64,000 nucleotides of DNA from Duganella sp. CF458 (GCF_900113115.1 NZ_FOOF01000013.1:1-64000), one strand, 5' to 3'. Shown: positions 1-8,435, numbered from the stretch's first letter. Numbers and translations are program-made. Notes: generated by a model from the sequence alone, not told the origin.

Positions 1-228
1 ATCTCTGTTTTTCGCTATTGCTAGCGAGGTCACTCACTCAAAATACTGACGAATCTCTTTCGAGATTACGTTTAATATATTTTGTGCGAGCGTTACAACG
101 TATATTTTGAGCATCGAACCCTAAGGCTCGTGGCAATATCGTCAAACGCCCACACTTATCGACTGTTGATTTTTAAAGATCGCTGCTTTGTTTATTCGAC
201 GAAGCGTTGTGTTCGTCAGCAGCAGAGA
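1..228 (-). other. 16S rRNA operon leader (transcribed leftwards)
   Basis: Read on the minus strand, this stretch has the hallmarks of a proteobacterial rrn leader. A boxA-like GATCTTTAAAAA lies near 170-182 and is followed by the conserved string GATAAGTGTGGGCG. It starts just downstream of a strong promoter (separate entry) and contains no convincing reading frame. Small hairpins are present, for example AATCTC/GAGATT at 52-67. By analogy with other Burkholderiales the 16S gene should begin shortly beyond position 1, outside the window. The assignment rests on motif recognition only. Confidence 0.7.
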
Positions 229-234
229 AGCGAG

Positions 235-263
235 ATTATGCGGTACAGCGTGCAACTCGTCAA
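235..263 (-). promoter_or_regulatory. Strong sigma-70 promoter of the rRNA operon
   Basis: On the minus strand, TTGACG (258-263) and CATAAT (235-240) are separated by exactly 17 nt, each matching five of six consensus bases. An A-rich tract (minus strand of about 264-279) sits upstream like an UP element. The sequence after the -10 box, CTCGCTTCTC, is a GC-rich discriminator typical of rrn promoters. The start would lie near 228 and feed the leader. The promoter is divergent from the kinase gene at 454. Confidence 0.75.
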
Positions 264-453
264 CCCCTTCTTTTTTCCCGCTTCGCTCCGCCGTTTAATC
301 AGCGCTGCGTTGCGAGGGACAGAACTATAGCAAACGATCCGGCTGTCCGCAAGGGCATTCTTCTATTCCCGTATTTCTGCATTCTGTCGCACACCGGTGG
401 CGGCTTTGCGCAAGGTTATCTACACTTGCCCCATATTCAATAGAAAGTCGCGC

Positions 454-1827
454 ATGTTTCCAACTCCGAAAGCCCAAGACACAGCAAAAACCATCCTGGC
501 CTGGCTCCACCGGGGCTTTGATGCGACGACCGGCTGGGTGACGCACTTGTCTTGGTGGAAGTTCTTCCTGTTTGCCGCACTTTCGATGATTGCCGCGTCG
601 ATCCTGCAGGATGAACTGTTTTCGCCCTCCCGCGACGAAGAGATGGTGATCCGCTCGCATAAGCGCACAAAGTCGGGTAATGCGGATCCAAATATCACGA
701 TTGACGACAGCGGCATCCACTTTAATCCGCGTGCAGGCAAAATCAAGAAACCAGCCAGCGCCGAGGCGAGCAGCGACGAGGCTGCCAACACCCACCGCGA
801 CGACACTGATGCGGAAGAGGCTGCAGCCGCGGAAGCCGCAGCTCCCGCCATGCCGGCCGAGCCAGCAGATCCCGCGATCCCAGCGCCTCCTGCCCCGCCG
901 GCACCGCAGGCGCACAGGTCAAAACCTCCCGCCGTGCCGGCTGCTCCGGCGGCGCCCATGCCGGGCGAAGAAGTCCATATCGAGCTGCCACCGCAGATTG
1001 GCGAAGAACTGTCCAATGCACTGGAGCAAGCAGTGGATAGCGCGGCCGAAGAAAAAGTCTCACGCTATCACAAGCAGGCCTCGACCTGGTTCACCAGTTT
1101 CATCACCTTGCTGCTGCTGGCACTTTTTGCGATGAAGGCGCTGGTTGGCGGCAAGAGGAAGGCGGAAGCGGAAGCCCAGGTAGCGAATGCCGCGGCTGAG
1201 CGTGAATCCATGCAGCGCCAGTTGAGCGAAGCCAAGATGCAGATGATGCAGGCCCAGGTTGAGCCGCACTTCCTGTTCAACACCCTGGCCTCGGTCGAGC
1301 ACCTGATCGAAACCGATCCGCCGCGCGCCTCGGCCATGCAACGCAGCCTGATCAAGTACCTGCGCGCTGTGCTACCGCAGATGCGTGAAAACAAGCTGAC
1401 CAGTACGCTCGGCAGCGAGTCCGATATGGTGGCGGCCTACCTGGCCCTGCTTAAAATGCGCATGGAAGAGCGCCTCACCGTCGACTTCGACGTGCCCGAA
1501 GGCCTGCGCACCGCCGCCTTCCCGCCCATGATGCTGCAGTCAATGGTGGAAAACGCCATCAAGCACGGGCTGGAAGGCAAACCGGAGGGCGGCTACCTGA
1601 AAGTCCGTGCCGACGTGGCGCATAGCAAGCTGCGCGTGACGGTGTCCGACGATGGCCTGGGCTTTGGCGCCAAGCCGAGCACAGGTACCGGCCTGGGCCT
1701 GACCAATATTCGCGAGCGCTTGAAACTGCTGCACGGCGACCTGGCTTCGCTGAAAATCGAGCCCAACCAGCCGAGTGGCGTCATCGCGATTATCGAGGTG
1801 CCATACCAGCTGGCGCGCTCGGAATAA
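454..1827 (+). CDS. LytS/YehU-type sensor histidine kinase
   Basis: Membrane histidine kinase of the His_kinase/HATPase_c (LytS, YehU, AlgZ-like) class, 457 aa. Transmembrane segments lie at about residues 33-52 and 212-233. They enclose a long extracytoplasmic region whose middle (about 123-170) is Ala/Pro-rich and low in complexity. A charged coiled coil (about 234-268) leads to the H-box EPHFLFNTL with His272, then the N-box MVENAIKHG and the G-box GTGLGLTNIRERL. An in-frame upstream start at 397 exists, but 454 removes a non-conserved basic stretch and has AGAAAG upstream. The LytTR regulator 64 nt downstream is the obvious partner. The signal sensed is unknown. Confidence 0.88.
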   Translation: MFPTPKAQDTAKTILAWLHRGFDATTGWVTHLSWWKFFLFAALSMIAASILQDELFSPSRDEEMVIRSHKRTKSGNADPNITIDDSGIHFNPRAGKIKKPASAEASSDEAANTHRDDTDAEEAAAAEAAAPAMPAEPADPAIPAPPAPPAPQAHRSKPPAVPAAPAAPMPGEEVHIELPPQIGEELSNALEQAVDSAAEEKVSRYHKQASTWFTSFITLLLLALFAMKALVGGKRKAEAEAQVANAAAERESMQRQLSEAKMQMMQAQVEPHFLFNTLASVEHLIETDPPRASAMQRSLIKYLRAVLPQMRENKLTSTLGSESDMVAAYLALLKMRMEERLTVDFDVPEGLRTAAFPPMMLQSMVENAIKHGLEGKPEGGYLKVRADVAHSKLRVTVSDDGLGFGAKPSTGTGLGLTNIRERLKLLHGDLASLKIEPNQPSGVIAIIEVPYQLARSE

Positions 1828-1891
1828 GCGATTGCCATACGCTGCGATCCATTGAATAATTGATACTTCTTATTTCCTAATATTGAGCACT

Positions 1892-2659
1892 ATGCCCACA
1901 GCAATTATTGCCGACGACGAGAGACTGATGCGCGACCAACTGCGCATGCGCCTGGAACAAGTATGGCCGGAGTTGGAGATCCTCGGCGAAGCCAAGAATG
2001 GCGACGAAGCGGTTGAACTGGTCGACGAGCTGAAGCCTGATTTCACTTTCCTTGATATCCGCATGCCGGGCAAGACAGGCATGGAAGCGGCCGCAGAAAT
2101 CGGCAACAAGAGCAATGTGGTTTTCGTTACCGCATATGACGCCTATGCGGTGGAGGCATTCGAGCGCGGCGCGGTCGACTACGTGCTGAAACCGCCGGAG
2201 CCGGAGCGCCTGAAGATCACCGTCGAGCGCCTGAAAGGCCGCCTGTCCTCGCCGGCCGCCAGCGCAGCGCAGGGCGCCGACATGGCCGCCATCCTGAATC
2301 AGCTGGCGGAGAAGATCGCCTCGCCGAAGCCGAAATACCTGCAATGGATCCAGGCCAGCATCGGTTCCGACCTGCGCATGATCCCGGTCGAAGAAATCCT
2401 GTTCTTCCGTTCGGACGAAAAATACACCTGCGTGCAGACCGATAAATTCGAGGCGCTGATCCGCAAACCCGTGCGCGATCTGGCCGACGAACTGGACCCG
2501 TCCCTGTTCTGGCAGATCCACCGCGCGACCCTGGTCAATGTGAACGCCATCGAAGGCGTGACGCGCGACATCCGCGGCCGCCACCTGGTGATGATCAAAG
2601 GCCGCCCAGACAAGCTGGAAGTCAGCCGCTCCTTCCTTCATCTGTTCAAGCAGATGTGA
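1892..2659 (+). CDS. LytTR-family response regulator
   Basis: Response regulator of 255 aa with an N-terminal receiver (acidic pair near residues 8-9, phosphoacceptor Asp55 in FLDIRMP, Lys in VLKPPEP) and a C-terminal LytTR DNA-binding domain (about 150-255, with the FFRSDEKYTCV and FWQIHRATLVN blocks). The annotatable frame opens at a TTG nine bases earlier, but the ATG at 1892 is the natural start. The receiver has KPPEP where most relatives have KPI or KPF, a small deviation. It directly follows the LytS-type kinase, so the two probably form a two-component pair. Target promoters are not evident. Confidence 0.88.
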   Translation: MPTAIIADDERLMRDQLRMRLEQVWPELEILGEAKNGDEAVELVDELKPDFTFLDIRMPGKTGMEAAAEIGNKSNVVFVTAYDAYAVEAFERGAVDYVLKPPEPERLKITVERLKGRLSSPAASAAQGADMAAILNQLAEKIASPKPKYLQWIQASIGSDLRMIPVEEILFFRSDEKYTCVQTDKFEALIRKPVRDLADELDPSLFWQIHRATLVNVNAIEGVTRDIRGRHLVMIKGRPDKLEVSRSFLHLFKQM

Positions 2660-2718
2660 TCCAGATCAAGCCGCCCGGCGGCTTGCTGTAATACGGTGTC
2701 CTGGTGCTTGCTGCCACC

Positions 2719-2733
2719 AGGAGGCCGACTTTG
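2719..2733 (+). promoter_or_regulatory. Shine-Dalgarno site deciding a TTG start
   Basis: A full AGGAGG (2719-2724) is followed after 6 nt by the codon TTG at 2731, in frame with the kinase that follows. The alternative GTG at 2704 has no such site. This makes TTG the likely initiation codon. Confidence 0.7.
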
Positions 2734-3402
2734 AAGAATCCCCGCACCCGCGTCCAGGGACGCCGTTCCTCCGATTCCGCACTGGCGGAAATCCGGGAGG
2801 ATGAACGTGTCCACATCTCGCGCGAACTGCACGACGACCTCGGTCAGTTGCTGGCGACCCTGCGCGTCGAACTCACGCTCCTCAAGCAACTGCCTTCCGG
2901 CTCTCCGGACGCCGAAGCCCGCTTGGCCAGCATGGACAGCCTGCTGGTGACGGCCATCGGCTCCCTGCGCCGCATTGCAGGCAACTTGCGCCCACGCGCA
3001 CTCGATGAAGGCGGCTTGTACTTTGCGCTGGAGTCGCTGCGGCGGGAGTTCGAGAAACGGCACGGCATCAGTTGCCTGCTCGATGCATTGCCGGAGGCCC
3101 TGATTCTCGACGAACGACATAGCACGGCCATCTACCGGCTGGTGCAGGAATCTTTAACCAATATCGCCCGCCACGCCGGCGCCAGCACTGCCGAGGTCCG
3201 CTTGCAACGCAAAGCGCTTGAACTGCTGATCGACATATCGGACGATGGGCGCGGAATTGTCGTCGGCGACATGGCCAAGGCAGATGCGCTTGGCCTGCTC
3301 GGCATGCGTGAACGTGTCGCCGCACTGCGCGGCACCATGGATGTCGACGGCGGCAGTGGCACGCGCATCGCGATCCGGATTCCCCTCCCCGGCGGCTCAT
3401 AA
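2731..3402 (+). CDS. Small soluble NarX/UhpB-type histidine kinase
   Basis: Protein of 223 aa made of a HisKA_3 dimerisation/phosphoacceptor domain (His34 in SRELHDDLGQ) and a HATPase_c domain (SLTNIARHAGAS as N-box, DDGRG and LGLLGMRERVAALRG as G-boxes). It has no membrane segment and no recognisable sensor domain. Kinases of this class normally pair with LuxR/NarL-type regulators, yet the upstream regulator is LytTR and no LuxR-type gene is nearby. It may have a partner elsewhere or be a remnant of a larger kinase. The start is TTG with an excellent ribosome binding site. It lies 71 nt after the LytTR gene, probably in the same operon. Confidence 0.8.
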   Translation: MKNPRTRVQGRRSSDSALAEIREDERVHISRELHDDLGQLLATLRVELTLLKQLPSGSPDAEARLASMDSLLVTAIGSLRRIAGNLRPRALDEGGLYFALESLRREFEKRHGISCLLDALPEALILDERHSTAIYRLVQESLTNIARHAGASTAEVRLQRKALELLIDISDDGRGIVVGDMAKADALGLLGMRERVAALRGTMDVDGGSGTRIAIRIPLPGGS

Positions 3403-3429
3403 AAAAAACGGCGGGTCCGAAGACCCGCC
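3401..3429 (-). terminator. Rho-independent terminator of the porin gene
   Basis: GGCGGGTC (3410-3417) pairs with GACCCGCC (3422-3429). On the minus strand the loop is TTCG, a stabilising tetraloop, and the stem is followed by eight T residues (3401-3408). Polarity therefore fits the porin gene. The T tract abuts the last codons of the plus-strand kinase gene. Confidence 0.85.
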
Positions 3430-3480
3430 AAAGATCATGAATCACCTCGAGAGAGAGGTACTGCTTGCTACAAAAACTGC

Positions 3481-4563
3481 TTAGAAGGCGTGGCGCACGC
3501 CCAGGTTGAATGCCTTGTCGCCAGTACCGGCTTCGGTGTTGTTGCCAACGGTGTAGCCTGCGCCGTTCTTGTTCTTCACTTTAGCGATGGCGGTGTAAGC
3601 GGTGGTGCGCTTGGACAGGGCGTACAGGTAGCCGATACCGAACTGGTTGGCGTCCTGTGCGTTTTGCTTGTCATCTTTGTGGATGTAGGAAGCAACCAGG
3701 GTACCGCCGCCCATTGGCACGCCTACGCCCAGCAGCCATTCGGCGCTGTCGGCGGAGGATTTAGGGGCCACTTTCAGGCCGTAGGCGTTAGCCACCGGCA
3801 GTGGTGCCGAGCCGGCGCCTTTATCCTTTTCGTAGCCGAAGTAGACTTTGGCCACGCCGAAATCGTAGTTGGCGGCCAGCAGGGTGTTCTTGGCTTTGTC
3901 CTTACGCACGGCCGGGGTGGCACCCACTGCAGCGGTGTCGTTGTTCTTGTTGTTGTGGACCAGGCGTACGTTCAATTCTTTGCTGGTGTAGTTCACGCCG
4001 AAGCCAAACTGGCGGCCGGCGGTGTTGTCGCCAGCTTGCTCGCCCATGCCGTACAGCGCGTCCACGCTGAAACCGGAGAACATGGGGGAGTTATAAACGA
4101 TGGAGTTCGACAAGCGGGTGTTGGCGCCGCCGGTAGGGAACAGGTTCTTGGCATTGCCGGCGTAACCCGCGCCGAATGGGTCGGCAACCTGCGACAGGGC
4201 GTTGTACAGCATGGTGTACTGGCGACCCAGGGTGATCTGGCCCATTTCAGCGCTCTTCAGGCCAACGAAAGCCTGGCGTTGTGCGAATACGCCCGCGGTG
4301 TCCTGCTCGCCGGTGTCGATCTTGACGCCGGATTCGATCGCGAAGATAGCGGAAGTGCCGCCACCCAGGTCTTCAACACCTTTGAAGCCCAGGCGGGAAG
4401 CCGAACCCACACCACTGGTCACCTTGTTGACGCTGCCGTTCACGCCGCCACGCTCCGCGACGAAGCCTGCGTCAGCGATACCGTAGATGGTCACATTGGA
4501 CTGGGCTTGAGCTTGTGCTGCGAAACCGCTGATGATCAGTGCTGCCAGAGTAAGTTTTTTCAC
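3481..4563 (-). CDS. Gram-negative trimeric porin
   Basis: Outer-membrane general porin of the betaproteobacterial Porin_4/OmpC-like family, 360 aa. It has a classical signal peptide ending in AQAQA (cleavage about residue 20) and the conserved start SNVTIYGIADAGF of the first beta strand. The constriction-loop region carries GQITLGRQYT, and the protein ends in a C-terminal Phe (LGVRHAF) as needed for BAM assembly. Glycine- and aromatic-rich alternating strands run throughout. An AGGA ribosome site lies just upstream. It is downstream of the 150-aa gene and cysB on the same strand but separated by 89 nt, so it may have its own promoter. Substrate specificity cannot be read from sequence. Confidence 0.93.
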   Translation of the reverse strand: MKKLTLAALIISGFAAQAQAQSNVTIYGIADAGFVAERGGVNGSVNKVTSGVGSASRLGFKGVEDLGGGTSAIFAIESGVKIDTGEQDTAGVFAQRQAFVGLKSAEMGQITLGRQYTMLYNALSQVADPFGAGYAGNAKNLFPTGGANTRLSNSIVYNSPMFSGFSVDALYGMGEQAGDNTAGRQFGFGVNYTSKELNVRLVHNNKNNDTAAVGATPAVRKDKAKNTLLAANYDFGVAKVYFGYEKDKGAGSAPLPVANAYGLKVAPKSSADSAEWLLGVGVPMGGGTLVASYIHKDDKQNAQDANQFGIGYLYALSKRTTAYTAIAKVKNKNGAGYTVGNNTEAGTGDKAFNLGVRHAF

Positions 4564-4652
4564 TTGTTGTCCTACGTTGTTGAAGTTGAGGGAAATGTTT
4601 CAAACGCAGCTATATTGCCCCTCAATTACTTCAACAATGTGACAGGAAAAAA

Positions 4653-5105
4653 TTACTTCAGGCGTGATGTAACGACCCAGTAATATTCAGATCGCAAGAC
4701 CTTGATTTCGCGCGCAGCGATGCCCAAACGCTTGCGCAGCCAACTGTCGGACGGGTAGTTCTTCATCACTTCGAAGCGGTTTCCGTCGTCATCTTTCTGG
4801 AATTCGTAGGTATTTCCGTGCTGGTCGGTGCGTGCGATCGGGAAGCTCTCGCCATCGACATAGTCTTCCCCCATCAAAACCAGCAGGACATCCTTGCCAA
4901 CCTTGTCACGCAGCTGCTTCAGGAATTTGTCCTGCTTTTCCCGCCCCAGTTGGGCCCACAGGAACTCGGCGTAGACCGCCGTGTACTGCCCCGGCGCGGC
5001 CTCCAGGCTATCCAGGTCGAGGCTTTCCAGCTGCAAAACCTCGTGGTCTTCCAGCAGTTCTTCGATGTGCTCGCGCACTTCTTGCAATTCGTCTTCGTTA
5101 ATCAC
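4653..5105 (-). CDS. Unknown acidic protein translationally coupled to cysB
   Basis: A 150-aa soluble protein that I do not recognise. The first 50 residues are very acidic and predicted helical (LEDHEVLQLESLDLDSLE). The middle has short hydrophobic strands (VLLVLMGEDYVDG) and the C-terminus carries WLRKRLGIA and YYWVVTSRL. No signal peptide, membrane segment or known motif is seen. Its ATG overlaps the cysB stop in a 4-nt ATGA arrangement, so it is co-translated with CysB. A sulfur-related role is possible from context only. Confidence 0.7.
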   Translation of the reverse strand: MINEDELQEVREHIEELLEDHEVLQLESLDLDSLEAAPGQYTAVYAEFLWAQLGREKQDKFLKQLRDKVGKDVLLVLMGEDYVDGESFPIARTDQHGNTYEFQKDDDGNRFEVMKNYPSDSWLRKRLGIAAREIKVLRSEYYWVVTSRLK

Positions 5106-6043
5106 AGTTCGTAGTTCTCATGTTCGCCCTTCATCGCCTGCTCGATCAGCTTGCGGTTCAACGTCGGCGCCAGCAGTTCGATGAAGGTATATATATAGGA
5201 TCGCAGGTAAGCGCCCTGCTTGACCGCCACGCGCGACACATTCATGCCGAACAGGTGGCCGGCGGGGATCGCCCGCAGGCCGCGGTCGCGCTCGGGGTCG
5301 AAGGCCATGCCGGCGATGATCCCGATGCCCATGCCCAGCTCCACATAGGTCTTGATCACGTCCGCATCGATCGCTTCGAGCAGCACGTCCGGCTTCAAGC
5401 CCCGTTTTTCAAAGGCCTGGTCGATACGCGACCGGCCGGCGAAGGCGGCATCATACGTGATGATGTGGTGCTCGGCCACTTCTTCCAGCGTCACGGATTT
5501 GATCCTTAACAGCGGGTGGTCCGGCGGCACTACTACCACGTGCTCCCACTGGTAGCACGGCAGCGTAATCAGGCCGTCGATGGCGGCAATGGATTCGGTG
5601 GCGATGGCCAGGTCGGCCTGGTCGCGCTGCACCATTTCCGCAATCTGCCGCGGATTGCCTTGCAATAAAGACAAGCGCACCTTCGGATACTTCTGCATGA
5701 AGGCCTGTACTACTTTAGGCAGGGTGTAACGCGCCTGGGTGTGGGTGGTGGCGATGGTGAAGCTGCCCGAGTCCTGCGCCGCGTACTCTTTGCCGATCCG
5801 TTTCAGGCTGTCGATCTCCTGCATGATCAGTTCAACCGAGGACAGCACCAGCCGGCCAGGCTCGGTCAGGCCGCGAATCCGCTTGCCGTGCCTTGTGAAA
5901 ATATCAACACCCAATTCTTCTTCCAGCTCGATGATCGCCTTGGAGACGCCCGGCTGGGAGGTAAACAAGGCCTTGGCGGCGTCGGTCAGGTTGTAGTTCT
6001 GGCGCACGGCTTCCCGCACGAATCGCAGTTGGTGAAGGTTCAT
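5102..6043 (-). CDS. cysB: CysB-type LysR transcriptional regulator
   Basis: LysR-family activator of sulfate assimilation genes, 313 aa. The winged helix-turn-helix (about 1-60, with NLTDAAKALFTSQPGVSKAI) and the inducer-binding domain (about 90-300) match CysB/Cbl closely: TTHTQARYTLP, GNPRQIAEMV and the effector-pocket motif TYDAAFAGRSRID. CysB family proteins respond to N-acetylserine or O-acetylserine and to sulfate or thiosulfate. It is divergent from the sulfite reductase operon, with a candidate operator between. The similar paralogue Cbl is an alternative, but as the only such gene next to the cys operon CysB is preferred. Confidence 0.9.
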   Translation of the reverse strand: MNLHQLRFVREAVRQNYNLTDAAKALFTSQPGVSKAIIELEEELGVDIFTRHGKRIRGLTEPGRLVLSSVELIMQEIDSLKRIGKEYAAQDSGSFTIATTHTQARYTLPKVVQAFMQKYPKVRLSLLQGNPRQIAEMVQRDQADLAIATESIAAIDGLITLPCYQWEHVVVVPPDHPLLRIKSVTLEEVAEHHIITYDAAFAGRSRIDQAFEKRGLKPDVLLEAIDADVIKTYVELGMGIGIIAGMAFDPERDRGLRAIPAGHLFGMNVSRVAVKQGAYLRSYIYTFIELLAPTLNRKLIEQAMKGEHENYEL

Positions 6044-6085
6044 TCTCGCTCTCGTTGGACTCCCCAGCGCATATTTTACGCTGAT

Positions 6086-6110
6086 GCTTATGCCTTAACA
6101 GCATATAAGC
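6086..6110. promoter_or_regulatory. Candidate CysB operator
   Basis: GCTTAT (6086-6091) and ATAAGC (6105-6110) form an inverted repeat with a 13-nt AT-rich centre, and a further ATAAG half-site lies at 6134-6138. The region between cysB (start 6043) and the sulfite reductase gene (start 6192) is 148 nt and AT-rich. Spaced TTAT/ATAA half-sites are typical of LysR-family operators. Assignment to CysB is from position. Confidence 0.5.
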
Positions 6111-6191
6111 AAATAAAGACTATGTTGTTTGGAATAAGGCACTAGTTTATTACCATTGATTCCACTTTGGGCATGCCTTACTGGGAAAGCT

Positions 6192-7883
6192 ATGTATCAA
6201 TACGATCAATACGACCACCTCATCATCCGCGAACGCATCGAGCAGTATCGCGACCAGGTTCAACGCCGCCTGAACGATGAGTTGACCGAGGCCGAATTCC
6301 TGCCGCTTCGCTTGCAGAACGGCCTGTACATGCAGCGCCACGCTTACATGCTGCGAATCGCCGTCCCTTACGGCCTACTGTCGTCGAAGCAAATGCGCAT
6401 GTTCGCGCACATCGCCCGCAAATATGACCGTGGCTATGGCCACTTCACCACCCGCCAGAACATCCAGTTCAACTGGATCAAGCTGGAAGAGACGCCGGAA
6501 ATCCTGAGCGACCTGGCTTCGGTGGAAATGCACGCGATCCAGACTTCGGGCAACTGCATCCGCAACGTGACTTCCGACGAATTCGCCGGCGTAGCCGCCG
6601 ACGAGATCATCGATCCGCGCCCCTACGCCGAAGTGCTGCGCCAGTGGTCGACCTTCCACCCTGAATTCATCGCCCTGCCCCGCAAGTTCAAGGTGGCGAT
6701 CAACGGCGCAGTGGAAGACCGCGCCGCCATCGCCGTGCACGATATCGGCCTGACCGTGGTGCACAACGACGCCGGCGAGATCGGCTTCAAGGTGATGGTC
6801 GGCGGCGGCATGGGCCGCACCCCGATCCTGGGCAGCGTGATCCGCGAGTTCCTGCCGCGCGAACACCTGCTGACTTATACCGAAGCGATCATGCGCGTGT
6901 ATAACCTGCACGGCCGCCGCGACAACAAGTACAAAGCCCGCATCAAGATCCTGCTGAAAGCCCTGGGCGTGGAAGAATTCACCCGCCAGGTGGAAGCCGA
7001 GTGGGAAGACCTGAAAGGCACCGAACAGACCCTGACGCTGGAAGAGATGGAGCGCATCATCGCCTACTTCCAGCCGCACGCCTACAAGCAGCTGCCAGCC
7101 ATCGATCCGGCTGCCGACCACGCCGACAACAAGGCCTTTAACAACTGGCTGAAGCGCAACGTGAAAGCGCACAAGGTGCCGGGCTACGCTGCCGTGGTGC
7201 TGTCGCTGAAGAAGACCGGCGTGCCGCCGGGCGATGCGACCGCCGAGCAGATGGATTACATGGCCGACCTGGCTGACCGTTACAGCTTTGCGGAACTGCG
7301 CGTGACGCACGAGCAGAACATTGTGCTGGCCGACGTCGAACAATCCCAGTTGTTCGCTCTGTGGCAAGAGATCAAGTCGCACGGCCTGGCAACGCCCAAT
7401 ATCGGCCTGCTGACCGACATTATCTGCTGCCCCGGCGGCGACTTCTGCTCGCTGGCGAATGCCAAGTCGATCCCGATCGCCCAGGCGATTGCAGAGCGCT
7501 TCGACCACATCGACTTCCTGCACGATATCGGCGACTTCGAGCTGAATATCTCGGGTTGCATCAATGCCTGCGGCCACCACCATGTCGGCAATATCGGCGT
7601 GCTGGGGGTCGACAAGGACGGCAGCGAATGGTACCAGGTGTCGATCGGCGGCGCGCAAGGCAATAACTCCGCCATCGGCAAGATCATCGGTCCGTCGTTC
7701 TCCGCGCAGCAGATGCCGGAGGTGATCGACCGCCTGCTGCAAGTCTACGTACGCGAGCGCACGCAGGAAGAGCGCTTCGTCGATACCGCGCAGCGCCTGG
7801 GTATCGCCCCGTTCAAGGAATTTGTTTACGCCACGCCGATTGAAACCGCTGGCCGCCTGGTAGGAGAAGACGAATATGCTTAA
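6192..7883 (+). CDS. cysI: Assimilatory sulfite reductase hemoprotein
   Basis: Siroheme/[4Fe-4S] enzyme that reduces sulfite to sulfide with six electrons, 563 aa. Two nitrite/sulfite reductase half-domains are visible: the ferredoxin-like half and siroheme-binding arginine region (TTRQNIQFNWIKL, residues about 83-95), and the cluster ligands CCPGGDFC (C-X5-C) and NISGCINACGHHH (C-X3-C) in the C-terminal half. The ATG at 6192 with GGGAAAG upstream fits better than the in-frame ATG at 6156. No flavoprotein CysJ is present, so the electron donor is probably ferredoxin-like or encoded elsewhere. First gene of the operon, overlapping the next gene by 8 nt. A nitrite reductase is less likely given the neighbours. 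Confidence 0.92.
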   Translation: MYQYDQYDHLIIRERIEQYRDQVQRRLNDELTEAEFLPLRLQNGLYMQRHAYMLRIAVPYGLLSSKQMRMFAHIARKYDRGYGHFTTRQNIQFNWIKLEETPEILSDLASVEMHAIQTSGNCIRNVTSDEFAGVAADEIIDPRPYAEVLRQWSTFHPEFIALPRKFKVAINGAVEDRAAIAVHDIGLTVVHNDAGEIGFKVMVGGGMGRTPILGSVIREFLPREHLLTYTEAIMRVYNLHGRRDNKYKARIKILLKALGVEEFTRQVEAEWEDLKGTEQTLTLEEMERIIAYFQPHAYKQLPAIDPAADHADNKAFNNWLKRNVKAHKVPGYAAVVLSLKKTGVPPGDATAEQMDYMADLADRYSFAELRVTHEQNIVLADVEQSQLFALWQEIKSHGLATPNIGLLTDIICCPGGDFCSLANAKSIPIAQAIAERFDHIDFLHDIGDFELNISGCINACGHHHVGNIGVLGVDKDGSEWYQVSIGGAQGNNSAIGKIIGPSFSAQQMPEVIDRLLQVYVRERTQEERFVDTAQRLGIAPFKEFVYATPIETAGRLVGEDEYA

Positions 7884-8433
7884 GCAAATCATCAAGGGCC
7901 GCGCAATCGTGGCCGACGACTGGAACCTGCTGCGCGCCGAAGAAGGCGCCGAATCGGCCACCGTGGCTGCGCTGGCCGTGCCGGCCGGCCGCGTGATAGT
8001 GCCGCTGGCAACCTGGCTGGCGCAGCGCGATGCGCTTTCGGCCCGTGCCGCCGCCGGCGAGATCGCGGTATGGCTCGCGCCTGACGACGACCCGCTCGCC
8101 CTGCGCGAAGACCTGCCGCGCCTGGCCCTGGTGGCAGTCGACTTCCCGAAATTCACGGATGGCCGCGGCTACTCCCACGCCTGGAACCTGCGTTCCCGCC
8201 TGGGCTGGACCGGCGAACTGCGCGCCATTGGCGACGTGCTGCGCGACCAGCTGTTCTCCATGCAGCGCGTGGGCTTTGACGCCTACGACACCCGTCCGGA
8301 CCGCAGCATCGAAGATGCGCTGAAAGGCTTGACCGTGTTCAGCGAGACTTACCAGGCATCGGTCGACCAGCGCGTGCCGCTGTTCCGCCGCCACGCGCGC
8401 CCATCGCCTGCTGTCGCAAAGACCGGGGCCTGA
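7876..8433 (+). CDS. DUF934 family protein of sulfite reduction
   Basis: A 185-aa DUF934 protein, a family repeatedly encoded next to cysI-type sulfite reductases in proteobacteria and often labelled an oxidoreductase probably involved in sulfite reduction. The conserved core VDFPKFTDGRGYSHAWNLR (about 93-111) and LRDQLFSMQRVGFDAY (about 124-139) are present. No cofactor-binding motif or cysteine cluster is seen. It overlaps the end of the reductase gene and is followed after 2 nt by cysH. The biochemical role is not established; a maturation or electron-transfer accessory is inferred. Confidence 0.88.
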   Translation: MLKQIIKGRAIVADDWNLLRAEEGAESATVAALAVPAGRVIVPLATWLAQRDALSARAAAGEIAVWLAPDDDPLALREDLPRLALVAVDFPKFTDGRGYSHAWNLRSRLGWTGELRAIGDVLRDQLFSMQRVGFDAYDTRPDRSIEDALKGLTVFSETYQASVDQRVPLFRRHARPSPAVAKTGA

Positions 8434-8435
8434 CC

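Noticed and set aside
82..443. Two short plus-strand open frames at the left end
   Set aside because: They run antisense through the rRNA promoter and leader, have no ribosome site and no protein-like composition.
3490..4683. 397-aa open frame antisense to the porin
   Set aside because: It is a mirror of the high-GC third-codon pattern of the porin gene; the porin has a signal peptide, family motifs and a terminator.
6192..7883. Assimilatory nitrite reductase
   Set aside because: The fold and cluster motifs are shared, but DUF934, APS reductase and ATP sulfurylase in the same operon indicate sulfite.
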